From an uncultured Bacteroidota bacterium (lineage in GTDB: Bacteria > Bacteroidota > Bacteroidia > Chitinophagales > Chitinophagaceae), in contig CAMPKR010000068.1 in NCBI GenBank assembly GCA_946887345.1, forward strand, positions 1 to 9,836: a stretch of DNA of 9,836 bases, written 5' to 3'. The notes beneath the pieces were generated by a model. That model ran no database searches and was not told the DNA's origin. It saw only the letters and a list, made by a program, of their open reading frames with translations. The position numbers were made by a program, and so were the translations under genes. Of the stretch, positions 1 to 6,601 are shown piece after piece (position 1 is the first letter of the stretch; every line of letters starts with the position of its first letter).

Positions 1-1
1 C

Positions 2-514
2 TTCCTCTACCAGACAGCCATGTGGATGGGTGGCATACATGGCGAACCGGGTATCTACCGGGCTGACCGGGACGCCATTATGCAGGACCTGGCTAAATAC
101 CAGTTAAAAGACGGCATGTACTTTATGCCGGCACCAACTCCAGGTGCTACGATGGAACAATCAGAAGCCGATATGGAAAAAAGTGTAGGCAAGCCCTGGG
201 CTATGCTATTCTATCACAACTCTATGACCGGGATGATGGGCAGCTATATGATACTCGGCATTTTGTATACACTCATAGCCTGCCTCATCGCATCGATGAT
301 TTTATATCACGGTAACTGGGGCAAATTCAGCACGAGGTTCATTGTATCAATGGGGCTGGCAATATTTACACTTGCCCAGGGAGTACTTGACGACATGAAC
401 TGGTGGAGCTACCCATGGGATTTTGTGAAACCACAGGTGATAGATCTTACACTGGGTTGGGCTATCTGTTCTGCCTGGCTGGCGAGGTATGTGAAGAAAC
501 CTCAGGCGGCGTAG
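2..514 (+). CDS. Membrane protein of unknown function, N-terminus cut by window edge
   Basis: The reading frame is open from the first bases of the window (FLYQTA precedes the first ATG at 20), so the real start is probably outside and the N-terminus is missing. Counting from the Met at 20, a soluble stretch of about 65 residues contains DGMYFMPAP (31-39) and GKPWAMLFYHNSMTG (57-71). Three hydrophobic segments follow at about 70-95, 103-121 and 138-157, then a short basic tail (KK). The overall plan recalls a group of small uncharacterised Bacteroidota membrane proteins with one N-terminal helix, a conserved 'DG.Y..P' loop and C-terminal helices; that resemblance is from memory. No catalytic motif is visible and no function can be given. 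The stop is followed 22 bp later by a strong hairpin. Confidence 0.75.
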   Translation, partial: FLYQTAMWMGGIHGEPGIYRADRDAIMQDLAKYQLKDGMYFMPAPTPGATMEQSEADMEKSVGKPWAMLFYHNSMTGMMGSYMILGILYTLIACLIASMILYHGNWGKFSTRFIVSMGLAIFTLAQGVLDDMNWWSYPWDFVKPQVIDLTLGWAICSAWLARYVKKPQAA

Positions 515-535
515 TCTTCTTCATGTAAAAACAAT

Positions 536-560
536 AAAGCTGCCGGCAAGCGGCAGCTTT
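536..560. terminator. Bidirectional intrinsic terminator between convergent genes
   Basis: A perfect 10-bp stem, AAAGCTGCCG paired with CGGCAGCTTT, closes a 5-base loop. It lies between the stop of the + gene (514) and the stop of the - gene (581). On the minus strand the stem runs into TTTATTGTTTTTAC, a good U-tract. On the plus strand it runs into TTTATATATT, which is weaker. It probably ends transcription from both sides. Confidence 0.85.
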
Positions 561-580
561 ATATATTATAAGGCACTAGC

Positions 581-1348
581 TTATTGCTTCACTATTTTAC
601 TTACACCTGTTTTCCCGTCAACATCGGTTATCCGGATGGTATAAACGCCGGCAGGCAGATGGGCTATACTGGTAGTGGGGTTCTTCCCGGCCGTCTTATA
701 GGTCTCGCTCTTTACTACCTGGCCGTTGGCGGCTATCACTGCCAGCTGCTTTATGGTTTTTTCACAGGCAATATGCAAAACGTCGCTGGTTGGATTCGGC
801 AATACGGCAAATGTTCCTTCCGCCTTTACCTCAGCCACATTGGTAGCGGCTATCGCAGCGTTAACAGCGTTCTGTATTCCTGTCGCATCATTTGCCTGGC
901 TGTTCTTTTTGTTGAAAAATACCTGGTGGTTCGGGCCGCCCATTACTATCACATGGGGCATACCTGTGCCCCCAAAGTCATTCTCATCTATCGGTACGCC
1001 ATTGTTATCAAATACCGCCATGTTCAACAGGCTGCCTATGCTGTTGCCGGTTATCCACGCACTCAGGCTGCTGCAATTGCCACCAAAGTCGTCGGCTATA
1101 TAATAACGCACTTTACCGGGATGTGAACCGGCAAAACCCTGCACAACGTCATAGGCTGTCGCGGCCGGCGCAATGCAGGTACCGCACGGCATCACCCAGA
1201 CGAAAACGATCACATAGCCGGAATCGAGCTCGCTGAATAATGTATGACTTACAGAATTGCAATCTGTAGCCGTCCAGTTGGTAGCGGTGGTTTGCGCATA
1301 AGAGTTCGCGCATAGCATCACCGATAAGGCAAGTAAAACTCTTTTCAT
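581..1348 (-). CDS. Secreted thioredoxin-fold protein with T9SS type A sorting domain
   Basis: This 255-residue protein has three parts. Residues 1-19 are a signal peptide (MKRVLLALSV... ending NSYAQ). Residues about 25-168 look like a thioredoxin/redoxin fold: strand VIVFVWV, then PCGTC with the redox pair Cys55 and Cys58 at a helix start, and GMPHVIVMG with Pro131 in the place of the usual cis-proline. Residues about 180-255 are a C-terminal sorting domain (PNPTSDVLHI, then LPAGVYTIRI, ending KIVKQ), which in Bacteroidota sends proteins through the outer membrane by the type IX secretion system. Other cysteines are at 30, 92 and 195. The likely role is thiol-disulfide exchange or a structural redoxin-like domain outside the cell; the substrate is unknown. 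The ATG at 1348 directly begins the signal peptide. It is transcribed alone, with a promoter-like site upstream and the 536-560 hairpin downstream. Confidence 0.88.
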   Translation of the reverse strand: MKRVLLALSVMLCANSYAQTTATNWTATDCNSVSHTLFSELDSGYVIVFVWVMPCGTCIAPAATAYDVVQGFAGSHPGKVRYYIADDFGGNCSSLSAWITGNSIGSLLNMAVFDNNGVPIDENDFGGTGMPHVIVMGGPNHQVFFNKKNSQANDATGIQNAVNAAIAATNVAEVKAEGTFAVLPNPTSDVLHIACEKTIKQLAVIAANGQVVKSETYKTAGKNPTTSIAHLPAGVYTIRITDVDGKTGVSKIVKQ

Positions 1349-1367
1349 ACAGAAAACTTTTTATATT

Positions 1368-1397
1368 TAAAGATAGCGTTTTTTCTATTTCAGCCAA
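1368..1397 (-). promoter_or_regulatory. Probable promoter of the thioredoxin-like T9SS gene
   Basis: On the minus strand TATCTTTA (1368-1375) matches the Bacteroidota -7 element TAnnTTTG except at the last base. A TTG (1395-1397) lies 19 bp upstream, the usual spacing of the -33 element. The resulting leader before the ATG at 1348 would be about 10-15 nt. Confidence 0.4.
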
Positions 1398-1514
1398 CTG
1401 GTTTCATTCCGGAACCGAAGGTCGGCTCTGAGCATGTCCACTATCATCAGCTTTTAAGGATTATTAAGTTTTGACCCTCTGCTTCGTATTGCGTTTATGC
1501 ATTAATTTCATCTT

Positions 1515-2036
1515 ATGGAATTCAGCATCGAAAACTCTGTTCCAATTCTCCGAAATACGCCCTCTGTGCTAAGGGCAATTACCAAAGACCTGCCCGGTGA
1601 TTGGTTGTACAGCAACGAAGGCGGTGATACCTGGTCGGTGTACGATATCGTTGGTCACCTGCTGCATGGCGAACGTACCGACTGGATAGCACGACTGGAA
1701 AAAGTGCTGAGCGTGAACGATAAAGAATTTATTCCCTTCGACCGCTTCGCACAATTCACAGAGAGTAAAGACAAATCACTGGCACAATTGCTCGATGAAT
1801 TTGACGAAGCCCGCAACAGGAACATCACTATACTGCTTATGAAAAACATTGGCCCGGAGCTGCACAACGAAGAAGGGATTCACCCTGCCTTCGGAAAAGT
1901 AAAACTATCGCAGCTACTCGCCACATGGACAGCTCACGATCTCGGCCACATAGGGCAGATAGCCCGCGTGATGGCTAAGCAATATAAAGGAGCCGTTGGC
2001 CCCTGGGTAGAATATTTAAGGATATTACAGTCTTGA
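1515..2036 (+). CDS. DinB family protein (putative metal-dependent enzyme)
   Basis: This 173-residue protein has the DinB/YfiT-like four-helix fold. The evidence is TWSVYDIVGHLLHGE (39-53), with His48 in the conserved 'W...(E/D)ivgHl' position, and ATWTAHDLGHIGQI (136-149), with His141 and His145 spaced as in the HxxxH second half of the metal site. Together these give the three-His site that usually binds a divalent metal. Members include thiol-transferases (bacillithiol or mycothiol) and many enzymes of unknown reaction; the substrate cannot be told here. The length is normal for the family. The product is soluble, with no signal peptide. The gene lies 22 bp upstream of the AHSA1-family gene on the same strand, so the two are probably co-transcribed. 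A near-match to the -7 element (TAAGTTTT at 1465-1472) lacks a clear -33. Confidence 0.9.
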   Translation: MEFSIENSVPILRNTPSVLRAITKDLPGDWLYSNEGGDTWSVYDIVGHLLHGERTDWIARLEKVLSVNDKEFIPFDRFAQFTESKDKSLAQLLDEFDEARNRNITILLMKNIGPELHNEEGIHPAFGKVKLSQLLATWTAHDLGHIGQIARVMAKQYKGAVGPWVEYLRILQS

Positions 2037-2058
2037 TCACAATAAAAACTCATTCCGT

Positions 2059-2550
2059 ATGGCATACGATTGGAGCCGCTTCAGCCAGAAAGTAAGAATC
2101 AAAGTCCCCCTGCAAAAGGTCTACGATGCATGGACTACCCAAAAGGGTGTCGAATCATGGTTCCTGCGCATGGCACATTTCTCTACCGCCGATGGCCGCC
2201 TGCGCGCGCCTGACGAAACCATAGCAGTTGGCGACAACTACCACTGGCGCTGGCATGGCCACCCTGATACGGTAGAAGAATTTGGCTCCATATTAGAAGC
2301 TAACGGCAAAGACCGCCTCCGGTTCATCTTCGGCAAAGCCGGTGTGGTGACAGTTGACCTCAAAGACGAAAACGGCGCTACCATGATGCACATCACACAG
2401 GAAGATATCCCCACCGACGAAGAAAGCCGCGTACAATTCCATATCGGCTGCCAGACAGGCTGGACTTTCTACCGTGCCAATATCAAATGTGTATTAGAAG
2501 GCATCAGCGATGCCCGTAACAAAGGCTACAACGAAGAGCAGCTGGACTAA
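2059..2550 (+). CDS. SRPBCC / AHSA1-domain protein
   Basis: This 163-residue cytosolic protein has the START-like (Bet v1) fold of the AHSA1 group. The N-terminal strand-helix is KVRIKVPLQKVYDAWTTQKG (residues 11-30), followed by WFLRMAHF. The middle is rich in strands, with YHWRWHGH. The C-terminal long helix GWTFYRANIKCVLEGISDAR has the family's typical 'W..f..nlk.vLe' pattern. Eukaryotic Aha1 uses this fold to stimulate Hsp90, but bacterial members are mostly uncharacterised small-ligand or stress proteins, so no reaction is assigned. The start ATG at 2059 is 22 bp after the DinB-family stop, suggesting one transcript. Length is normal. Confidence 0.88.
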   Translation: MAYDWSRFSQKVRIKVPLQKVYDAWTTQKGVESWFLRMAHFSTADGRLRAPDETIAVGDNYHWRWHGHPDTVEEFGSILEANGKDRLRFIFGKAGVVTVDLKDENGATMMHITQEDIPTDEESRVQFHIGCQTGWTFYRANIKCVLEGISDARNKGYNEEQLD

Positions 2551-2618
2551 CTAATTCACCCCAAACGCGGGGCGTATGCACTACAGGCTAAGTGTATCTT
2601 GTGAAACAATACTATACT

Positions 2619-3392
2619 ATGAAAAAGCACCTTATCATCGCAGCTCTTCTTTTGCTTTCACTGCGTTCGCTTGCCTGCAGTTGCGATCCTGCTTATGCCT
2701 CACGCGGGTTCTGCCAGGTGATTGCTGAGTCTTACAACAGGCCAATGTTTTGCGTAGTGAAGCTGGAACTCCTGTCTTTTCATCATTGGGGCGTATATGC
2801 TAAAGTCCTCGACAACATTTACAATACAGCCAATGCAGACACGATCATCATCTGGGGCGACAACGGTGCGCTTTGCCGCCCGGGCCTGGCCACTACATTT
2901 TACGCAGGCGATATACTTATAATGGCCCTGGAGCAAACTGACCTCGCCGGTAACTTCATGAATCTTTCATTGCCCGACTATGAAACTCCTGACGACTATG
3001 TGTTACCGGGTTGCGGTGTCTACACGCTGTACTATCAAAACGGCATGGTAGTAGGAAGCTTTAATAACGGGACCGCCTTCGATTTTATACCTTACAATGA
3101 CTTCGTTGCAGCAGTACAGAATTGCATCTCCTCTGCGGATGTTAAAACAATATCTGCACCAAAGTTCTGCCTGTCACCCAATCCCGCGGCCTCTGTAGTT
3201 CATATTTCAACTTCGGAAAAGATTCATCGAATAGAAATACTCAACAGCCTCGGACAATGTGTCCTGTCCGCACATCCTGCGCTGAAAGACTTCAATATCA
3301 ACATCGAGGCGCTTCCCGCGGGTGTTTATACTATCGTACTATTTGCAGACGCCGGGCGACAAGTATTTCATCAAAAGCTCATAAAGCAATAA
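2619..3392 (+). CDS. Secreted protein with TIMP/NTR-like N-terminus and T9SS sorting domain
   Basis: The start is set at the ATG at 2619, where the signal peptide begins (MKKHLIIAALLLLSLRSLA). The frame also has an upstream GTG at 2592, which would only add nine residues before the signal. Cleavage after Ala19 would leave a mature chain beginning CSCDP. Cysteines at 20, 22 and 32 (mature 1, 3 and 13, the last in an FC pair) copy the opening of tissue inhibitors of metalloproteinases (CxC...FC). Further cysteines are at 45, 86, 132 and 169. The body is strand-rich (VYAKVLDNIYN, TIIIWG, GDILIMAL), as expected for an OB/netrin-like fold. Residues about 183-257 are a type A sorting domain (LSPNPAASVVHIS, LPAGVYTIVL, ending KLIKQ), so export by T9SS is likely. 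Whether it inhibits a protease is unknown. -3 Ser and -2 Leu make a lipobox unlikely. It may be a separate unit from the two genes before it (68-bp gap). Confidence 0.85.
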   Translation: MKKHLIIAALLLLSLRSLACSCDPAYASRGFCQVIAESYNRPMFCVVKLELLSFHHWGVYAKVLDNIYNTANADTIIIWGDNGALCRPGLATTFYAGDILIMALEQTDLAGNFMNLSLPDYETPDDYVLPGCGVYTLYYQNGMVVGSFNNGTAFDFIPYNDFVAAVQNCISSADVKTISAPKFCLSPNPAASVVHISTSEKIHRIEILNSLGQCVLSAHPALKDFNINIEALPAGVYTIVLFADAGRQVFHQKLIKQ

Positions 3393-3400
3393 AAACAAAA

Positions 3401-3420
3401 CCACTCCTGGTTGGGAGTGG
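3401..3420. terminator. Intrinsic terminator shared by convergent genes
   Basis: A 7-bp stem, CCACTCC (3401-3407) with GGAGTGG (3414-3420), closes a 6-base loop. On the minus strand it runs into TTTTGTTTTTATTG, a strong U-tract, so it chiefly serves the transpeptidase-like gene ending at 3465. It starts 8 bases after the stop of the + gene (3392) and could also stop that transcript, though the + side (CTGATTTATC) has a poor U-tract. Confidence 0.8.
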
Positions 3421-3464
3421 CTGATTTATCATGGTTGTCTTCGACTCTGAAAGGATCGAGGATA

Positions 3465-4358
3465 TTATAGGGGCAATACCATATAAAAATCCTTCGGTAT
3501 CATACTCTTGTCGTACTCAATTTTTATCGGGCCCGTGTGGCGTTTACCTGTTTTGCCGTTTGCTGCCAGCAGCTGCGACATATCTTCGGTTACACATTGC
3601 GGCACCTCTGTTATTTTCTTGTTCATCCAGTAGGCAGACTTCATATAGTCTTTCTGCGGGTAGTAGATAAAGAGGCAGGTTCCATCCTTTATAGTATTGA
3701 TGATCGGTTGGGCCAGTTCGTTCGAAACTGCAGGGCAGCCCCAGCTACGCCCTAAACGCTCATTACCCGCTATAAACTTCTTGTTCACGTAGTCGGCGCC
3801 GTGCACTACTATGGCGCGGTCATAAGCATTATGGTTAAAGCCCTGGTCTTTGCCATGCAAGTGCAGTGAGTTTCCATGCTGGCCTACATAGGTATCCCCG
3901 GTAACATAAAAACCAAGACTGCTCTGGTGCGACTCAAAATTGTTAGAAAACTTCCTGGCAAACTCCTCACCGGTGTTAGCGCCGTGGGCCACATAGGTAT
4001 TGAAAAGAATCTTGCGCGCTTTCAGGTCTATGATCCACATGCGGTTGTTATTAGATGACTGGGTAAAATCGCAGACGGTAAGTATTTCCTTATCGGAGCT
4101 CAGCTCTCCTGCTTCGCGCAGGTTGACATAGCCCCTGTAAGCTTTTTCGAAAATATCGTACGAAAGCTTGTTCTTCCTGTTAAAATCGATCTGCCTGTAG
4201 AGCTTCTTAATATACTTGTTTAAGACAGCCTCAGGGGAACTTGACATTTCCATTTCCATTTCCACTTCCACTGCCATTTCTCCGCCATTTGCACGCGCAT
4301 CACCTCCTAAGCCGGTCATCAGGCACACGGCTAAGCACAACATTATCATTTGCCTCAT
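3465..4358 (-). CDS. Murein L,D-transpeptidase catalytic-domain protein (YkuD_2 type)
   Basis: A 297-residue exported protein. The chosen start is the ATG at 4358. The frame stays open to 4496, but the upstream part covers the promoter and lacks sense as protein, while this Met opens a signal peptide (MRQMIMLCLAVCLMTG..., cleavage near ARA, residue 23). An acidic, repetitive stretch follows (28-38, E/V-M repeats), then helices at about 42-80. The catalytic region is about 100-235: MWIIDLKARK, a His-rich HLHGKDQGFNHNAYDRA, VVHGADY with His186, and SWGCPAV with Cys208 as the likely nucleophile. L,D-transpeptidases of this type make 3-3 cross-links in peptidoglycan or attach proteins to it, acting in the periplasm; which one applies here is unknown. 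It is transcribed alone from a strong promoter. Confidence 0.9.
   Translation of the reverse strand: MRQMIMLCLAVCLMTGLGGDARANGGEMAVEVEMEMEMSSSPEAVLNKYIKKLYRQIDFNRKNKLSYDIFEKAYRGYVNLREAGELSSDKEILTVCDFTQSSNNNRMWIIDLKARKILFNTYVAHGANTGEEFARKFSNNFESHQSSLGFYVTGDTYVGQHGNSLHLHGKDQGFNHNAYDRAIVVHGADYVNKKFIAGNERLGRSWGCPAVSNELAQPIINTIKDGTCLFIYYPQKDYMKSAYWMNKKITEVPQCVTEDMSQLLAANGKTGKRHTGPIKIEYDKSMIPKDFYMVLPL
4245..4280. repeat. In-frame hexanucleotide tandem repeat in the transpeptidase gene
   Basis: Six 6-bp units lie end to end on the plus strand: CATTTC three times, CACTTC, CACTGC, then CATTTC. On the coding strand these read GAAATG/GAAGTG/GCAGTG and encode alternating Glu/Ala and Met/Val (EMAVEVEMEMEM) just after the signal peptide cleavage region. 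A gain or loss of units keeps the frame. Confidence 0.85.
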
Positions 4359-4401
4359 TCTCTTCACGATATTAAAATAATAAAATTTCCTGGAAACATT
4401 A

Positions 4402-4432
4402 CAAAGGTACGTTATGATAGCTGCCGCGCAAA
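4402..4432 (-). promoter_or_regulatory. Bacteroidota-type promoter of the L,D-transpeptidase gene
   Basis: On the minus strand TACCTTTG (4402-4409) is an exact TAnnTTTG -7 element. TTTG (4429-4432) is an exact -33 element, with 19 bp between the two. Transcription would start near 4395, giving a leader of about 37 nt before the ATG at 4358. This rules out starts further upstream in the same frame. Confidence 0.8.
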
Positions 4433-4578
4433 CACTACAATAGGGCTTTAACGTGCATTTAACCCAATTTAATTGAATATGACATACGGCCGACAAAGCA
4501 CTATCAGCCTCAGTTATGACACAATAGTTTATACATATTATCGATCCGAGGACGTTCCTTAGTACCCCTATTTTTCCG

Positions 4579-4586
4579 TAGCTTTG
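4579..4586 (+). promoter_or_regulatory. Probable -7 promoter element of the thiolase gene
   Basis: TAGCTTTG matches TAnnTTTG exactly and lies 25 bases before the ATG at 4612, giving a leader of roughly 20 nt. The -33 region shows no clear TTG at the best spacing (TTC at 4555-4557 is the nearest), so strength is uncertain. Confidence 0.55.
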
Positions 4587-4611
4587 GCCGTCTTAAAATT
4601 TTTCACTTTCT

Positions 4612-5790
4612 ATGAAAGAAGTATATATCGTATCTGCCGTGCGCACCCCTATGGGAAGCTGGGGCGGATCGCTAAAGGATTTTTCCGCAACACAATTGGG
4701 CGCGGTAGCTATTAAAGGCGCCATCGAAAGGGCCGGCATCGCCGCCACTGAAGTTAACGAGGTACTGATGGGCTGTGTGCTCCAGGCCAACCTGGGCCAG
4801 GCTCCCGCGCGCCAGGCAGCACGCTTTGCAGGTGTTCCTGATAATGTTCCTTGTACTACGGTGAATAAGGTTTGCGCTTCAGGTATGAAGGCTATAATGC
4901 AGGGTGCTCAGTCTATCATGCTGGGAGATGCCGATGTAGTGGTAGCAGGCGGTATGGAGAGCATGAGCAATGTGCCTTTCTACAACGAAAAGCTCCGCTG
5001 GGGAAGCAAGTATGGCAATATCACTCTTATAGATGGCCTTGCAAAAGACGGTCTTACCGATGTGTATCACAACTATGCAATGGGTAATGCTGCCGAGCTT
5101 TGTGCAAGCGAATGCAAGATCAGCCGTGAAGATCAGGATGCCTTCGCTATCGAAAGCTACAAGCGCAGCCAGGCAGCACAAACCGCCGGCAAATTTGACA
5201 ACGAAATAGTTCCTGTAGAAATACCGCAGAAGAAAGGTGATGCCATCAAATTCGCTAAGGATGAAGAGCCGTGGAATGTGAAGTTTGAAAAAATACCTGA
5301 GCTGCGTCCTGCCTTCACCAAAGATGGTACCGTAACTGCTGCCAATGCAAGCACTATGAATGATGGCGCTGCCGCACTGGTACTTATGAGCAAGGAAAAA
5401 GCTGAAGCCCTCGGTATAAAGCCGATCGCTAAAATAAAAGGCTATGCCGATGCTGAACAAGCTCCTGAATGGTTCACTACTACTCCGTCACTGGCTGTGC
5501 CAAAGGCTGTTGAAAAAGCCGGCCTTAAGATGGAGGACATCAACTACTTTGAACTGAACGAAGCTTTCAGTGTAGTAGGTATAGTGAACACTCAGAAGAT
5601 GAACCTCGATGCGAGTAAAGTGAATGTAAATGGTGGTGCTGTAGCACTGGGTCACCCGCTGGGTGCCAGCGGTGCGCGTATCATCGTTACACTTCTGAGC
5701 GTGTTGGGTCAGAACAACGCTAAATACGGCGCTGCAGGTATCTGCAACGGCGGCGGCGGCGCAAGTGCTGTGGTGATAGAGAAACTGTAA
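4612..5790 (+). CDS. Acetyl-CoA C-acetyltransferase (thiolase)
   Basis: This 392-residue protein matches the full length of biosynthetic-type thiolases. The three catalytic residues are in place: Cys88 in NKVCASGMKA (the acylated nucleophile), His348 in GHPLGASGAR, and Cys378 in CNGGGGAS (the acid/base). NEAFS (316-320) and the GGM.SMS stretch (113-119) are also typical. Met157 in YAMGNAAE sits where short-chain thiolases have a conserved Met, so acetoacetyl-CoA is the likely substrate, although the adjacent His of classic members is Ala here. It either condenses two acetyl-CoA to acetoacetyl-CoA or cleaves it, in the cytosol. It has its own promoter-like site and terminator and no pathway partners beside it, so its direction in vivo (polymer, ketone or fatty-acid metabolism) cannot be read from context. 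The large open frame on the other strand is a shadow. Confidence 0.95.
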   Translation: MKEVYIVSAVRTPMGSWGGSLKDFSATQLGAVAIKGAIERAGIAATEVNEVLMGCVLQANLGQAPARQAARFAGVPDNVPCTTVNKVCASGMKAIMQGAQSIMLGDADVVVAGGMESMSNVPFYNEKLRWGSKYGNITLIDGLAKDGLTDVYHNYAMGNAAELCASECKISREDQDAFAIESYKRSQAAQTAGKFDNEIVPVEIPQKKGDAIKFAKDEEPWNVKFEKIPELRPAFTKDGTVTAANASTMNDGAAALVLMSKEKAEALGIKPIAKIKGYADAEQAPEWFTTTPSLAVPKAVEKAGLKMEDINYFELNEAFSVVGIVNTQKMNLDASKVNVNGGAVALGHPLGASGARIIVTLLSVLGQNNAKYGAAGICNGGGGASAVVIEKL

Positions 5791-5813
5791 TTGAACGTTA
5801 ATTTATAGAGAAG

Positions 5814-5847
5814 CCCTCCTTGTCCACCAGGGAGGGTTTCTTATTTT
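5814..5847 (+). terminator. Intrinsic terminator of the thiolase gene
   Basis: CCCTCCTT (5814-5821) pairs with AGGGAGGG (5829-5836), allowing one G-T pair, around a 7-base loop. TTTCTTATTTT follows. It starts 23 bases after the thiolase stop. Confidence 0.85.
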
Positions 5848-5855
5848 ATCTCAGA

Positions 5856-5893
5856 TACCACCTTTCACTTATCAACTTATCACCGTAACTTTC
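5856..5893. repeat. Degenerate octamer repeats, left of the orphan secreted gene
   Basis: TACCACCT, a shortened unit, then TATCAACT (5870-5877), TATCACCG and TAACTTTC lie end to end. The unit is the same 8-bp TATCAACY that forms the longer array at 6602-6673, in the same orientation. The last unit is also one base off the TAnnTTTG promoter element, but it ends only four bases before the ATG at 5898, so a promoter role is doubtful. Confidence 0.5.
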
Positions 5894-5897
5894 ATTT

Positions 5898-6599
5898 ATG
5901 AGGTGGCTCATCATACTTTGTTCCTTACTGCTCACAGGCACAGTTGGTCATTGTGCAGAAGGCAATATCGACAGCCTCTTCCGTGCCCTGAACAAAGGCG
6001 AGGTATCTATTAGCGAACGTCCGCTTTCATTCTCAAATTTCAGCACCACTCAGAGTGCTGATACCACCTGCTATGTAGTAGGCGACAATATCGAGAAGGT
6101 ATTTATTGCTTACTGCCAGGTAAAGATCGACAACTACGCCGTTGATCTTTTGCAGGTGAACGGACGGTACAACAATCTTTTTGCTCTTCCTGAATACGAT
6201 CAGCTATTGGATATGTATGTAGAGGAGGCTTTACTTTACCATATCCGTACCAGGGAGAGACGATATGTATGCATTACAGCCCGGGCTACCAACCACAGGG
6301 GCGGAAGAGAAAAAGTAAGCAGTTTTGTTTTACTCGATATCACAGATCCCGGCAGGATAAGAGTGGGACAGTTGCTAAGCCACTTTTCCAGCATCTACTC
6401 ATTCGGCGACTTTAACAATGACGGCGAGCTTGATTTTATAAAAGTAAAACCCGCAACACGCGGCGAGAACGGCTTTGTAGCCGAGGCCTGCAACCTTGAT
6501 GGCGACAAGATCAAAACAGGATCAAAAAAAGGCTATTCACTATCAATGAATGTTACCAACGGCATAGCAACTATCTCAAAAAGCAACTGGTTTCTATAA
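5898..6599 (+). CDS. Secreted protein of unknown function with a DxNxDGxxD loop
   Basis: The 233-residue product starts with a signal peptide (MRWLIILCSLLLTGTVGHCA, cleavage probably after Ala20). The Cys19 context (VGH-C) is not a good lipobox. The mature part is mostly strand-forming. Near the C-terminus FGDFNNDGELDF (169-180) has the calcium-loop spacing D171-x-N173-x-D175-G-x-x-D179, as in FG-GAP/VCBS-type or EF-hand-like repeats; only one copy is present. There is no T9SS tail, membrane segment or catalytic motif, so it is probably periplasmic. Cysteines in the mature part are at 58, 73, 125 and 198. The gene stands alone between two arrays of the same octamer repeat. The function is not recognised. 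Confidence 0.8.
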   Translation: MRWLIILCSLLLTGTVGHCAEGNIDSLFRALNKGEVSISERPLSFSNFSTTQSADTTCYVVGDNIEKVFIAYCQVKIDNYAVDLLQVNGRYNNLFALPEYDQLLDMYVEEALLYHIRTRERRYVCITARATNHRGGREKVSSFVLLDITDPGRIRVGQLLSHFSSIYSFGDFNNDGELDFIKVKPATRGENGFVAEACNLDGDKIKTGSKKGYSLSMNVTNGIATISKSNWFL

Positions 6600-6601
6600 C
6601 C

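Noticed and set aside
2559..2572. CCCC/GGGG hairpin after the AHSA1-family gene as a terminator
   Set aside because: The stem is only four pairs and no T-tract follows on either strand.
2619..2684. Lipoprotein signal in the TIMP-like protein
   Set aside because: The residues before the Cys are Ser-Leu-Ala, not the L-A/S-G/A order of a lipobox, and the protein carries a T9SS tail.
4879..5460. 193-codon open frame on the minus strand inside the thiolase gene
   Set aside because: It lies wholly opposite a gene with intact catalytic motifs, encodes no recognisable domain, and is explained by the codon use of the real gene. Similar shadows at 584-1126 (+) and 8309-8851 (+) were dropped for the same reason.
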